Positions 8,315 to 18,535 of a stretch of 64,000 bases of DNA are shown here, in pieces. Origin of the DNA: Ureibacillus acetophenoni (GTDB taxonomy: Bacteria; Bacillota; Bacilli; Bacillales_A; Planococcaceae); the NCBI RefSeq assembly GCF_900220965.1, contig NZ_OBQC01000001.1, positions 434,001 to 498,000 of the forward strand, read 5' to 3'. A program made the translations under genes and the position numbers. Below the pieces are notes generated by a model, which saw only the letters and a program-made list of their open reading frames with translations, was not told where the DNA came from and searched no databases. The stretch's first letter is position 1, and the number at the start of each line of letters is the position of its first letter.

Positions 8315-11074
8315 GTGGTGGAATATAAAGATACGTTATTAATGCCGAAAACAGCTTTCCCAATGCGCGGAAATTTACCGGCTAATGAGCCGAAAATTCA
8401 AGAAAAATGGAACGAGATGGATATTAATGCTTTAGTGAATAAACGCACTGAAGGCCGTCCAGAATTTGTACTCCATGATGGACCTCCATATGCAAATGGT
8501 GACATCCACATCGGTCATGCATTAAACAAAGTGATTAAAGATATGATTAACCGTCATCGTTCAATGACTGGTTACCATGTACCATATATTCCAGGTTGGG
8601 ATACACATGGTCTACCAATTGAACAAGCTCTTACAAACAAAGGTGTAAACCGTAAAGAAATGTCTGTAGCTGAGTTCCGTAAACTTTGTGAAGAATACGC
8701 ATATGAGCAAATTGAAAACCAAAAAGGTCAATTCCAAAGACTTGGTGTTCGCGGAGACTGGGAAAATCCATATATTACATTAAAGCCAGAGTTTGAAGCT
8801 CGTCAAATTGAAGTATTTGGTAAAATGGCTGAAAAAGGCTATATCTATAAAGGGCTTAAACCTGTATATTGGTCTCCTTCTTCCGAATCAGCATTAGCTG
8901 AAGCAGAAATTGAATATAAAGATGTTGAGTCGTATTCAATCTATGTAGCATTTGGTATTAAGGATGCAAAAGGTGTAGTACCTGAGGACGCTAAATTCAT
9001 CATTTGGACGACAACTCCATGGACAATTCCAGCTAACTTAGGGATCTCGGTAAACCCAGAATATAAATATGCTGTAGTAGCGGCAAATAACGATAAGTAT
9101 ATTGTAGCGAAAGACTTAGTTGAAAAGGTTGCAACTGAATTAGGTTGGGAATCTTATGAAATCGATCAAGAAGTTGAAGGTGTAAACTTAGACCGTTTAG
9201 TTGCAGAACACCCAATTTATAAACGTGACTCTTTAGTAATGCTTGGTGATCATGTAACAACTGAAGCTGGTACTGGTTGTGTACACACAGCGCCTGGTCA
9301 TGGTGATGATGACTATCAAGTAGGTAAACGTTATGACTTACCTGTTTTAAGTCCTGTTGATAATCGCGGTTGTTATACAGATGAGGCACCTGGTTTTGAA
9401 GGATTATTCTATGAAAAAGCAAACCCAGTAATGGTTGAAAAATTACAAGAACTAGGCGCTTTATTAAAAGTTTCAAAATTCGTTCACTCATATCCACATG
9501 ACTGGCGTACGAAAAAACCTGTTATTTACCGTGCTACACCTCAATGGTTTGCATCAGTAGATATGTTCCGCGATGAGTTATTACAAGCGGTACGTGACAC
9601 AGAATTTACACCATCTTGGGGAGAAACACGTTTATACAACATGATTCGTGACCGTGGTGACTGGGTAATTTCTCGTCAACGTGCGTGGGGTGTGCCAATT
9701 CCAATTTTCTACGCAGAAAATAATGAGCCAATTATTACACCAGAAACGATTGCACACGTATCAAAATTATTCCGTGAACATGGTTCAAATATTTGGTTCC
9801 AACGTGAAGCGAAGGATTTATTACCTGAAGGATTTACTCATCCAGGTAGTCCAAATGGTAAGTTTACGAAAGAAAATGACATTATGGACGTTTGGTTCGA
9901 CTCTGGTTCGACTCACCAAGGTGTACTAGTTGAACGTGGTATGAAATATCCAGCAGATTTATATTTAGAAGGATCTGACCAACACCGTGGATGGTTTAAC
10001 TCTTCTTTAATTACTTCTGTTGCTATTAACGGCTATGCACCATATAAAGGTCTATTAACACACGGTTTCGTATTAGACGGTGATGGCCGTAAAATGAGTA
10101 AATCATTAGGAAATGTAATCATTCCAGAAAAAGTAATGAATCAATATGGTGCTGATATTCTTCGTTTATGGGTAGCATCAGTAGATTATACTGGGGATGT
10201 TCGTATCTCGATGGATATGTTAAAACAAATTTCAGAAGTGTATCGTAAAATCCGTAACACTTTACGTTTCTTACATGGTAATGTATCTGATTACAACCCT
10301 GAGACTGACCGTGTTGCATACGAAGAGTTACGTGAAATGGATCAATATATGTACATGCGATTACAAGATTTATTAAAACAAGTACGCGCATCTTATGATC
10401 GTTACGAATTCTCAAATGTATATCATGCTGTGAATAACTTTGTTGCAGTAGAATTATCAGCATTTTACTTAGATATTGCAAAAGACGTAGTTTATATCGA
10501 AGGTGCTGATAGTAAAGCTCGTCGTGCAATGCAAACAGTAATGTACGATACGTTACAAACATTACTAAAAGTATTAACACCAATTATCCCTCATACTACG
10601 GATGAATTATGGTCATATTTAAATGCAGAAGAAGCTTCTGTTCAATTAACGGACTTCCCTGAAGTTGTTGAGCGTAGCAACTTCGCACAATTACGTGAAA
10701 AATGGTCGAAAGTAATTACTCTTCGCGACGAAGTGTTAAAAGCTTTAGAAGAAGCACGTAATGCAAAAGTAATCGGTAAATCATTAGAAGCAAAAGTAGT
10801 TATTTATGCAGATAGCAATGTTGTAGATATTATTAATGATGAAGCAGTTAACTTTGCACAAATCTCTATCGTTTCTCAGCTACAAGTTGCAGGTACTAAA
10901 GATGCTGCTCCAGAAAATGCACTAGTACTCGATAAACTATCGATTGTAGTTGAAAAAGCTGAAGGTGAAAAATGTGAACGCTGCTGGTCTTACTCAGATA
11001 CAGTAGGTCAACATGAGAATCACCCAACAGTCTGTGCTCGCTGTGCAGATGTTGTAGAGAAATATTACGTTTAA
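8315..11074 (+). CDS. ileS: Isoleucyl-tRNA synthetase
   Basis: Class I aminoacyl-tRNA synthetase charging tRNA-Ile, with an editing domain that removes valine. 919 aa, typical of the bacterial type. HIGH motif at residues 65-68 ([12 protein letters not shown]), KMSKS at 593-597, a CP1 editing domain between them ([29 protein letters not shown]) and a C-terminal zinc knuckle (CERCW and CARC). Two GTG codons are adjacent at 8315 and 8318; the first lies 8 nt after AGGAGG, so either could serve. Regulated by the upstream T-box. Confidence 0.98.
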   Translation: MVEYKDTLLMPKTAFPMRGNLPANEPKIQEKWNEMDINALVNKRTEGRPEFVLHDGPPYANGDIHIGHALNKVIKDMINRHRSMTGYHVPYIPGWDTHGLPIEQALTNKGVNRKEMSVAEFRKLCEEYAYEQIENQKGQFQRLGVRGDWENPYITLKPEFEARQIEVFGKMAEKGYIYKGLKPVYWSPSSESALAEAEIEYKDVESYSIYVAFGIKDAKGVVPEDAKFIIWTTTPWTIPANLGISVNPEYKYAVVAANNDKYIVAKDLVEKVATELGWESYEIDQEVEGVNLDRLVAEHPIYKRDSLVMLGDHVTTEAGTGCVHTAPGHGDDDYQVGKRYDLPVLSPVDNRGCYTDEAPGFEGLFYEKANPVMVEKLQELGALLKVSKFVHSYPHDWRTKKPVIYRATPQWFASVDMFRDELLQAVRDTEFTPSWGETRLYNMIRDRGDWVISRQRAWGVPIPIFYAENNEPIITPETIAHVSKLFREHGSNIWFQREAKDLLPEGFTHPGSPNGKFTKENDIMDVWFDSGSTHQGVLVERGMKYPADLYLEGSDQHRGWFNSSLITSVAINGYAPYKGLLTHGFVLDGDGRKMSKSLGNVIIPEKVMNQYGADILRLWVASVDYTGDVRISMDMLKQISEVYRKIRNTLRFLHGNVSDYNPETDRVAYEELREMDQYMYMRLQDLLKQVRASYDRYEFSNVYHAVNNFVAVELSAFYLDIAKDVVYIEGADSKARRAMQTVMYDTLQTLLKVLTPIIPHTTDELWSYLNAEEASVQLTDFPEVVERSNFAQLREKWSKVITLRDEVLKALEEARNAKVIGKSLEAKVVIYADSNVVDIINDEAVNFAQISIVSQLQVAGTKDAAPENALVLDKLSIVVEKAEGEKCERCWSYSDTVGQHENHPTVCARCADVVEKYYV

Positions 11075-11092
11075 ATATTTGTTTAAATATTT

Positions 11093-11425
11093 AATGAGGC
11101 TGGGACAAAACATAATTTTCTACAAACAGAAAGTTTTTGTATAGTAAAAAATTACTCATACCTATATTTGAAAGACGTTCGCTGGAGAGGCAGGCTGAGA
11201 CTCCTACGGGATATAGAAGCCTCAAGGATCAAAGGCTAAGAGCGCAACGTCCTGTTGCAACGCCTTTGTGACCAACATCCTGTTGGCCCGAGACCCTGCA
11301 GAGCTTTAGCTCGAAGCGGCTTCCCCGTGGAAAGCGAGGCCTGCATCGGAAGCGAACGACACTATATCCAAAAAGTACAATCGGAAAAGAATGATCGATT
11401 GTACTTTTTTACTTATGTCCCAGCC
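11093..11425. repeat. Large structured intergenic element between ileS and lspA
   Basis: Outer arms GAGGCTGGGACA (near 11096) and TGTCCCAGCCTC (near 11416) are perfect inverted repeats. Inside, GTTCGCT...GGCAGGC near 11178 pairs with GCCTGC...AAGCGAAC near 11340, and further short hairpins follow (GCAACGTCCTGTTGC, CCAACATCCTGTTGG, GAGCTTTAGCTC). The interior is GC-richer than the flanks. Blocks such as GAGACTCCTACGGGA and CCCCGTGGAAAGCGAGGC resemble, from memory, an intergenic repeat family of Bacillales. A terminator hairpin lies within the 3' part. The site is where B. subtilis has ylyA. No coding sense found. Confidence 0.8.
11373..11410 (+). terminator. Terminator of ileS, inside the structured element
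   Basis: AAGTACAATCG (11373-11383) pairs with CGATTGTACTT (11396 onward), followed by a T-run. Confidence 0.82.
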
Positions 11426-11499
11426 TCTTCTTCTTTAGTAGGACAGACTATCGTTTTATGATAGAATAATTAAGAATTTAGCGTAAACGGGGGAATACT

Positions 11500-11976
11500 G
11501 TGTATATATATTATGGAATTGCGCTACTCATTGTACTGCTAGATCAATGGACGAAATGGATAGTCGTGCAAAATATGGAGTTAGGTGAGCGTATAAGCAT
11601 ATGGGATCCGTGGCTTGGTATTTTATCCCATCGAAATCGTGGTGCGGCATGGGGAATGCTTGAAGGGCAAATGTGGATCTTCTTCATTGTGACGATTGTT
11701 GTTGTAATAGGTATTATTTATTATTTTCATAAGCAAGCTAAAGGAAATCACTTTTTCGCAGTTAGTTTAATGATTTTATTAGGTGGTACATTAGGAAACT
11801 TTATCGACCGACTATTCCGTGGAGAAGTCGTTGATTTTGTTGATGTTTTAATCCCTGTGTTCAATTATCATTTCCCAATATTTAATATTGCAGATGCAGC
11901 ACTTACAATTTCAATTATTATGATTATTATTACGGTACTTATGGAAGAACGAGCAGAAAAGAAAAAGGTGAAATAA
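11500..11976 (+). CDS. lspA: Lipoprotein signal peptidase (signal peptidase II)
   Basis: Aspartic protease of the membrane that removes signal peptides from prolipoproteins. 158 aa with four hydrophobic segments. The two catalytic aspartates are visible in NFIDRL (Asp103) and FNIADA (Asp132); the conserved Asp in LLDQWTKW (Asp15) is also present. The start is GTG at 11500 after CGGGGGA. The stop overlaps the rluD start by one base (TAATG), so the pair is translationally coupled. Confidence 0.96.
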   Translation: MYIYYGIALLIVLLDQWTKWIVVQNMELGERISIWDPWLGILSHRNRGAAWGMLEGQMWIFFIVTIVVVIGIIYYFHKQAKGNHFFAVSLMILLGGTLGNFIDRLFRGEVVDFVDVLIPVFNYHFPIFNIADAALTISIIMIIITVLMEERAEKKKVK

Positions 11977-12893
11977 TGACAATTGTGACATATACAATTG
12001 ATGAGAATAATGCAGGTGAACGTATAGACAAAGCTCTATCGACCATTGCAACAGAATGGTCACGTTCACAAATTGCTAGCTGGATTGCAGATGGCGGTAT
12101 TGTGACTGTGAACGGAGAAGAAGTAAAAGCAAAATATAAAGTAAAAGTAGGGGATGTTGTCGAGATTGATGTTCCAGAACCAGAACCACTCGAAGTGATC
12201 CCAGAAGATTTAGATTTAGAAATTGTTTATGAAGATGCAGATGTACTTGTTGTCAACAAACCAAAAGGAATGGTTGTACACCCTGCGCCAGGACATACAA
12301 CGGGAACTTTAGTAAATGGTTTAATGTATCACTGTAAGGACCTATCAGGAATTAATGGCGTTATGAGACCAGGAATTGTCCATCGTATCGATAAAGATAC
12401 TTCAGGCTTACTAATGGTAGCTAAAAATGATAATGCGCACCATTCCCTAGTAGAACAATTAGTGAATAAAACAGTAACTAGGAAATATACCGCTCTAGTT
12501 CATGGTCATATTGCCCATGATAAGGGAACAATTGATGCGCCGATTGCCCGGGATCCGAAAGATCGTCAAAAACAAGCAGTTGTTGATAATGGAAAACATG
12601 CAGTAACTCACTTCAACGTAAAAGAACGTTTCGGCGGTCTTTATACGCTTGTTGAATGTATATTAGAGACTGGACGAACTCATCAAATTCGTGTCCATAT
12701 GAACTATATTGGATATCCTCTTGTAGGTGATCCAAAATATGGTCCGAAGAAAACGATAGATTTTGGTGGACAAGTGTTACACGCAGGTGTATTAGGATTT
12801 GTACATCCAACTTCTAAAGAATACCTAGAATTTGAAGTGCCGTTACCAGACGATTTTGTGGCATTACTAGAAAATTTAAGAAATGAAGGTTGA
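11976..12893 (+). CDS. rluD: 23S rRNA pseudouridine synthase, RluA/RluD family
   Basis: Isomerises specific uridines in large-subunit rRNA; counterpart of B. subtilis YlyB. N-terminal S4 domain (residues about 14-75: GERIDKALSTI, SRSQIASWI, GGIVTVNG) precedes the catalytic domain with HRIDKDTSGL, the catalytic Asp being residue 139, and the later motifs GRTHQIRVHM and GDPKYG. 305 aa is typical. It overlaps lspA by one base, and the -35 of the pyr operon promoter overlaps its stop codon. Confidence 0.95.
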   Translation: MTIVTYTIDENNAGERIDKALSTIATEWSRSQIASWIADGGIVTVNGEEVKAKYKVKVGDVVEIDVPEPEPLEVIPEDLDLEIVYEDADVLVVNKPKGMVVHPAPGHTTGTLVNGLMYHCKDLSGINGVMRPGIVHRIDKDTSGLLMVAKNDNAHHSLVEQLVNKTVTRKYTALVHGHIAHDKGTIDAPIARDPKDRQKQAVVDNGKHAVTHFNVKERFGGLYTLVECILETGRTHQIRVHMNYIGYPLVGDPKYGPKKTIDFGGQVLHAGVLGFVHPTSKEYLEFEVPLPDDFVALLENLRNEG

Positions 12894-12918
12894 CGAGTTA
12901 AAAATAAAGGTTTATACT
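12890..12918 (+). promoter_or_regulatory. Sigma-A promoter of the pyr operon
   Basis: TTGACG at 12890-12895, 17-bp spacer, TATACT at 12913-12918. The -35 overlaps the rluD stop codon. It lies just upstream of the PyrR attenuator. Confidence 0.75.
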
Positions 12919-12984
12919 TTGCTTCAGTGAATGAAAATAATATCGCAAAAAGCGACAGTTGTTTTTAAATTAAATATTCACCTT

Positions 12985-13157
12985 TAAAGGCAGTCCAGAG
13001 AGGCTGAAAAGGTACTTGTGAAATGTTGAAAAGCATGCTTGCGGATCACCGTATATGTATTTATGTACATATATTTAGGACCAGCAGCTTATTTAAACAT
13101 GCCCATAAACACAACTACTACCAACCTCTTAAGCGAATGCTTAAGAGGTTTTTTATT
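12985..13157 (+). promoter_or_regulatory. PyrR-dependent attenuator upstream of pyrR
   Basis: The PyrR-binding-loop consensus AGTCCAGAGAGGCT is at 12992-13005, flanked by complementary CACCTTT...AAGGT sequence forming the anti-antiterminator. A terminator AACCTCTTAAGCGAATGC/TTAAGAGGTT with TTTTTTATTT is at 13123-13157. In the known mechanism UMP-bound PyrR stabilises the binding loop so the terminator forms. Confidence 0.92.
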
Positions 13158-13203
13158 TGGAAAAGGTGAATTGTTACAATTTCATCACTACACAACGGAA
13201 TGA

Positions 13204-13776
<573 letters not shown>

Positions 13777-13795
13777 GAAGAGAGTAGGAGACAAT

Positions 13796-15112
13796 ATGGC
13801 AAAAAATGCTGTACTTGATATTAACGATAAACCATCAGCTGGACAATTAATCACGTTAAGTTTTCAACATATGTTTGCAATGTTTGGTGCAACAATTTTA
13901 GTACCTCAATTAGTTGGACTAAGCCCTTCAATCGCATTATTAACAAGTGGTATTGCAACAATCATCTTTTTAATAATTACTCAGTTTAAAGTACCTGCTT
14001 ATTTAGGATCATCCTTTGCTTTCATATCACCAATTCTTGTTGTAGCAGGAATTGACTCAACGACGGGGCAAAGTATTAACCCAGGTAACGCGATGATAGG
14101 AGCGATGGCTGTTGGTGTCACATACGCAGTTGTTTCCTTAATCATTTGGAAGACAGGTTATAAATGGTTAATGCGTTTACTACCACCAATCGTTGTAGCA
14201 CCAGTAATTATGGTTATCGGTTTAGGATTAGCTGGAACAGCAGTAGGCATGGCGATGAACATAACAGTTGATGGTGTGGAACAATATAGCGTACTACATT
14301 TCTCAGCAGCGTTAGTAACGTTATTTGCAGCAATCATCTTCACAATCTTCTTTAAAAATATTTTAAGTACAATGCCAATATTGTTAGGTCTAATAGTTGG
14401 TTACATATACTCAAGTATTATCGGAATTGTAGACTTTACAAAAGTACAGGAAGCTGCATGGTTCGCATTACCTGAGTTTTTAATTCCAGGAGTACATTAT
14501 GAATTTAATATCACTTCTACTATATTACTAGGAATGGTGCCAATCGTTATCGTAACGATTTCAGAACATATCGGTCACCAATTAGTGTTAGGTAAAGTTG
14601 TAAATAGAAACTATATTAAAGATCCAGGTTTACACCGTTCGTTACTAGGTGATGGATTAGGTACATTCGCAAGTGCATTAATCGGTGGACCACCAAAAAC
14701 TACATACGGTGAAAATATCGGTGTTCTAGCAATTACACGAGTGTTTTCTGTATACGTTATTTTAGGTGCAGCAATTTTAGCCATTCTATTCTCTTTCGTA
14801 GGTAAAGCAATGGCGTTAATCCAAACAATCCCAACTGCTGTTCTTGGTGGTATTTCAATTCTACTGTTTGGGATCATCGCATCTAGTGGTTTAAGAATGT
14901 TAGTTGAAAACAACATAGATTTTGGGAATAACCGAAACATGGTAATTGCTTCAGTAATATTAGTCATAGGGATTGGTGGAGCAGTACTTAGATTTACTGA
15001 AACATTTGCAATCGAAGGTATGGCATTAGCAGCAATCGTCGGTGTAGTTTTAAACTTAGTTTTACCTGGTCGAGATAAAGAAGAAATAGAAATTTATGAA
15101 ACTAGTGAATAA
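13796..15112 (+). CDS. pyrP: Uracil permease PyrP
   Basis: Uracil:proton symporter of the nucleobase-ascorbate transporter family. About 438 aa and 12-14 hydrophobic segments. Family motifs include SFQHMFAMFGATILVPQLVGL near the N-terminus and TISEHIGHQLVLGKV and GDGLGTFASALIGGPPKTTYGENIGV, the signature region with the QN/GE-type substrate residues. ATG 13796 was chosen because the frame is open to 13676 but that part overlaps pyrR. Only 19 bp separate it from pyrR, so no attenuator fits at this junction. Confidence 0.95.
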   Translation: MAKNAVLDINDKPSAGQLITLSFQHMFAMFGATILVPQLVGLSPSIALLTSGIATIIFLIITQFKVPAYLGSSFAFISPILVVAGIDSTTGQSINPGNAMIGAMAVGVTYAVVSLIIWKTGYKWLMRLLPPIVVAPVIMVIGLGLAGTAVGMAMNITVDGVEQYSVLHFSAALVTLFAAIIFTIFFKNILSTMPILLGLIVGYIYSSIIGIVDFTKVQEAAWFALPEFLIPGVHYEFNITSTILLGMVPIVIVTISEHIGHQLVLGKVVNRNYIKDPGLHRSLLGDGLGTFASALIGGPPKTTYGENIGVLAITRVFSVYVILGAAILAILFSFVGKAMALIQTIPTAVLGGISILLFGIIASSGLRMLVENNIDFGNNRNMVIASVILVIGIGGAVLRFTETFAIEGMALAAIVGVVLNLVLPGRDKEEIEIYETSE

Positions 15113-15133
15113 TTAATAATGTTATAAATTAAA

Positions 15134-15247
15134 CCTTTAAAGATTTGTCCAGAGAGGCAAAAAAGGGGACTTATGAAGTTGGACGAAAATTTGTTCAAGT
15201 TCATACCTCCTACTGCCTCGCAATTACCATGCGAGGTATTTTTAAAC
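15134..15247 (+). promoter_or_regulatory. PyrR-dependent attenuator between pyrP and pyrB
   Basis: The PyrR-loop core GTCCAGAGAGGC is at about 15147-15158, flanked by CCTTT and AAAGGGG. The terminator TGCCTCGCA...TGCGAGGTATTTTT is at about 15214-15245. The pattern parallels the pyrR leader. Confidence 0.9.
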
Positions 15248-15278
15248 CCAAGTTTATACACAATGGAGGCGTACATGC

Positions 15279-16196
15279 ATGAAAAATTTACTTTCAATGG
15301 AACATTTAACAAATAGGGAGTTAATTAGCATCATTTTAAGGGCAGAAGAGTTTGAAAGAGGAGAACAACATAATTTATGTCGATCATATAACGTAGCAAA
15401 CTTATTTTTTGAACCAAGTACACGTACAAGTACAAGTTTTGAAATGGCTGAAAGAAAAGTAGGTTGTACAGTAATTCCTTTTGATGCAAGTTTTTCAAGC
15501 GCACTAAAAGGGGAATCAATGTACGATACAGTGAAAACGTTAGAAATGATTGGTATAGATGCTGTTGTCATCAGAGCAAAAGAAGAAGCGTATTACAATG
15601 AATTACTCGAAGGAATCAATGTTTCTGTCATTAATGCTGGTGACGGTGCAGGACAGCACCCATCTCAAAGCCTATTAGACCTATATACAATTCATAAAGA
15701 ATTTGGACAGTTTGATGGTTTAAATGTAACGATTGTTGGTGACATATCACATAGCCGTGTCGCAAAATCAAACGCAATCGCGTTGAGAAATTTAGGTGTA
15801 AATGTACGCTTCCTTTGTCCTCAAGAATGGGCAGGAGATTTCGAAGCTCACCATTCTTGGGACGGACTTTTAGAAGATAGTGATGTAGTCATGTTATTAC
15901 GTGTTCAACATGAACGACATGAAAATAATAAAAACTTCTCTAAGGAAAGTTATCATGAGCAATACGGATTGACAGTTGAACGTGAAGCTAGAATGAAAAA
16001 AGGTTCGATTATAATGCATCCAGCTCCAGTAAATAGAGACGTAGAAATAGCTTCAGAACTTGTAGAATGTGAACGTTCTAGAATTTTTGATCAAGTTAGA
16101 AACGGTGTATTTATTCGAATGGCCATCTTAGAGTCAATTTTGAAAGGGAGAGAAATAAATGATGAAGTACATTCAAAATATTCAATTGCTAGATAA
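15279..16196 (+). CDS. pyrB: Aspartate carbamoyltransferase catalytic chain
   Basis: Second step of UMP synthesis: carbamoyl phosphate plus aspartate to carbamoyl-aspartate. 305 aa, unregulated class without a PyrI partner, as in Bacillus. Carbamoyl-phosphate loop [12 protein letters not shown] with STRTS at residues 47-51; further motifs [18 protein letters not shown] and [11 protein letters not shown]. The ATG at 15279 lies 9 nt after GGAGG; the earlier ATG at 15275 is out of frame. Its 3' end overlaps pyrC by 38 nt. Confidence 0.97.
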   Translation: MKNLLSMEHLTNRELISIILRAEEFERGEQHNLCRSYNVANLFFEPSTRTSTSFEMAERKVGCTVIPFDASFSSALKGESMYDTVKTLEMIGIDAVVIRAKEEAYYNELLEGINVSVINAGDGAGQHPSQSLLDLYTIHKEFGQFDGLNVTIVGDISHSRVAKSNAIALRNLGVNVRFLCPQEWAGDFEAHHSWDGLLEDSDVVMLLRVQHERHENNKNFSKESYHEQYGLTVEREARMKKGSIIMHPAPVNRDVEIASELVECERSRIFDQVRNGVFIRMAILESILKGREINDEVHSKYSIAR

Positions 16197-17445
16197 ACAA
16201 GGTGAATTAGTGACAACTAGTATCACGATTGAAAATAAAACAATCAAAGAGATTGGTGGTCAACTACCTCCAGGTGCTGAAGTAATTGAAGGGAATGGCA
16301 ATTTTGTTTCTCCAGGGTTTGTTGATTTACATGTTCATTTACGTGAACCAGGATTTGAACATAAAGAAACAATTGAAACTGGTACAAAATCAGCTGCAAA
16401 AGGTGGCTTCACAACAATTTGTGCAATGCCAAATACTAAACCAGTGCCAGATACAATTGAAAACTTAAACTTAATCCATAGTTTAATAGAAGAAAGTGCA
16501 GTTGTACGTGTATTACCTTACGGATCTCTTACGATAGATGAAGCGGGAGAAACACGTACGAATATCGCTGAACTTAAAGAACATGGAGCAGTAGCATTTT
16601 CGGATGATGGAATTGGAATTCAACTTGCTTCTACAATGTATGAACAAATGCAAGATGCAGCGAAAGTAGATGCTGTAGTTGTAGCACACTGTGAAGACAA
16701 TTCGTTAATCTATGATGGTGTTATGCACGAAGGTATTCGCAATAAAGAGTTAGGTCTACCAGGAATTCCTTCGATCTGTGAATCAGTTCAAATCGCTCGT
16801 GATGTTTTATTAGCTGAAGCTGCAGGTGCTCGCTACCACGTATGTCACGTGTCAACAAAAGAATCTGTACGTGCAGTACGAGATGCAAAAGCTGCAGGTA
16901 TTAAAGTGACTGCTGAAGTTTGTCCACACCACTTATTATTAGAAGAGATGGATATTCCTTCAGATGATGCAAATTGGAAAATGAACCCTCCATTACGAGG
17001 GAAAGACGATTTAGACTCATTACATCAAGCATTACTAGATGGAACAATTGATTGTATCGCTACAGACCATGCACCTCATACGGAAGAAGAAAAATGTTGT
17101 GGAATGGTTGGTGCACCTTTCGGAATTGTTGGATTTGAAACTGCATTCCCATTGCTTTATACACATTTCGTAGAAACAGGGAAATGGACATTAAAACAAT
17201 TAGTAGATTGGATGACGGTTAAACCAGCGAAGATTTTCGACTTACCATATGGAACAATTGAAGTAGGTGCTTCTGCAGATTTAACTATCATTGATTTAAA
17301 TAGAGAACAAACGATAGAAGTTGAAAAATTTGAAACTAAAGGTCGCAATACACCGTTTAACGGGTGGAAAGCAAAAGGTTGGCCAATTATGACGATTTGT
17401 GAAGGCAATATCGTATATGAGCTGGAGGTAATTTATGAAAAGTAG
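16159..17445 (+). CDS. pyrC: Dihydroorotase
   Basis: Cyclises carbamoyl-aspartate to dihydroorotate. 428 aa, type I class as in Bacillus. The metal-binding HxH is DLHVHLRE (His58, His60); VVAHCED and [13 protein letters not shown] carry the further histidines, and [12 protein letters not shown] the catalytic Asp. Two adjacent ATG codons at 16159 and 16162 follow AAAGGGAGAG. The start lies within the end of pyrB and the end overlaps carA by 11 nt, implying tight coupling. Confidence 0.97.
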   Translation: MMKYIQNIQLLDKQGELVTTSITIENKTIKEIGGQLPPGAEVIEGNGNFVSPGFVDLHVHLREPGFEHKETIETGTKSAAKGGFTTICAMPNTKPVPDTIENLNLIHSLIEESAVVRVLPYGSLTIDEAGETRTNIAELKEHGAVAFSDDGIGIQLASTMYEQMQDAAKVDAVVVAHCEDNSLIYDGVMHEGIRNKELGLPGIPSICESVQIARDVLLAEAAGARYHVCHVSTKESVRAVRDAKAAGIKVTAEVCPHHLLLEEMDIPSDDANWKMNPPLRGKDDLDSLHQALLDGTIDCIATDHAPHTEEEKCCGMVGAPFGIVGFETAFPLLYTHFVETGKWTLKQLVDWMTVKPAKIFDLPYGTIEVGASADLTIIDLNREQTIEVEKFETKGRNTPFNGWKAKGWPIMTICEGNIVYELEVIYEK

Positions 17446-18535
17446 ATTGCTAGTTTTAGAAGATGGTACTGTATTTCAAGGAATTGCGTTCGGAAGTGAT
17501 AAAGCATCACAAGGTGAAGTCGTATTTACGACAGGAATGACAGGATATCAAGAAACATTATCAGATCCTTCATTTTACGGACAGATTATTACGTTTACTT
17601 ACCCTTTAATTGGGAATTACGGAATTAACCGTGACGATTTTGAATCAGTAAGTCCAAGTATTCGCGGGATGGTTGTACGTGAACTTGCAAAAGAGCCTTC
17701 TAATTTCCGTTCTGATATGAGTTTAAATGAGTATTTAATCTCGAAAGACATCCCAGGAATTGAAGGAATTGATACTCGAAAATTAACTAAAATAATACGC
17801 TCTAAAGGTGCCGTTCGTGCATTCTTAACAGAAGCGGATGCTGATGTAAATGTAAATGATCTTGTTGCTACATTATTAGCAACTCCACCAATTACAAATC
17901 ATGTGAAGGAAGTATCACCGAAAGCTGCATACCCAAGTCCAGGACGTGGAAAACGTGTTGTATTACTAGATTTCGGTATGAAGCATGGAATATTACGTGA
18001 ATTAAACAAACGTCACTGTGACGTTTTGGTGGTTCCTTATAACACACCTGCGGAACAAATTCTAGCGTGGTATCCAGATGGTATTATGTTATCTAATGGA
18101 CCTGGAGACCCACAAGATGTGACAGAAGGAATTGAAACAATCCGAGAACTAATCGGAAAAGTGCCAATCTTCGGAATCTGTTTAGGTCATCAATTATTCG
18201 CATTAGCTTGTGGCGCAAAAAGCTTCAAGCTACCATTTGGACATCGTGGAGCAAATCATCCAGTGAAAGATTTACGTACAGGACGTACGGAGTTAACATC
18301 ACAAAACCACGGTTATGCAATTGACGCTGAATCATTAGAAGGAACGGATTTAGAAGTTACCCATGTAGCTTTAAACGATGGCACTGTCGAAGGTTTACGT
18401 CATAAAAAATATCCAATATTCACAGTTCAATATCATCCAGAAGCATCACCAGGACCAGAAGATTCGAATCATTTATTTGATGAATTTATCGAGTTAATGG
18501 AAGCCCATGCAGGGAAGGAGAAACAACATGCCTAA
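17435..18535 (+). CDS. carA: Carbamoyl-phosphate synthase small subunit (pyrimidine-specific)
   Basis: Glutaminase subunit delivering ammonia to CarB; B. subtilis pyrAA. 366 aa. The N-terminal CPSase_sm domain ([28 protein letters not shown]) precedes a class I amidotransferase domain with nucleophile Cys249 in [12 protein letters not shown] and the His-Glu pair in [14 protein letters not shown] 17435 follows CTGGAGG. Overlaps carB by 8 nt. Confidence 0.97.
   Translation: MKSRLLVLEDGTVFQGIAFGSDKASQGEVVFTTGMTGYQETLSDPSFYGQIITFTYPLIGNYGINRDDFESVSPSIRGMVVRELAKEPSNFRSDMSLNEYLISKDIPGIEGIDTRKLTKIIRSKGAVRAFLTEADADVNVNDLVATLLATPPITNHVKEVSPKAAYPSPGRGKRVVLLDFGMKHGILRELNKRHCDVLVVPYNTPAEQILAWYPDGIMLSNGPGDPQDVTEGIETIRELIGKVPIFGICLGHQLFALACGAKSFKLPFGHRGANHPVKDLRTGRTELTSQNHGYAIDAESLEGTDLEVTHVALNDGTVEGLRHKKYPIFTVQYHPEASPGPEDSNHLFDEFIELMEAHAGKEKQHA

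Noticed and set aside
9033-9497. Antisense 154-aa open frames within ileS and similar antisense frames elsewhere
   Set aside because: Shadow frames opposite strongly conserved genes, without ribosome sites or recognisable domains.
11255-11461. 68-aa open frame after ileS
   Set aside because: Lies entirely in the structured element and its terminator; the composition reflects the hairpins and there is no ribosome site.
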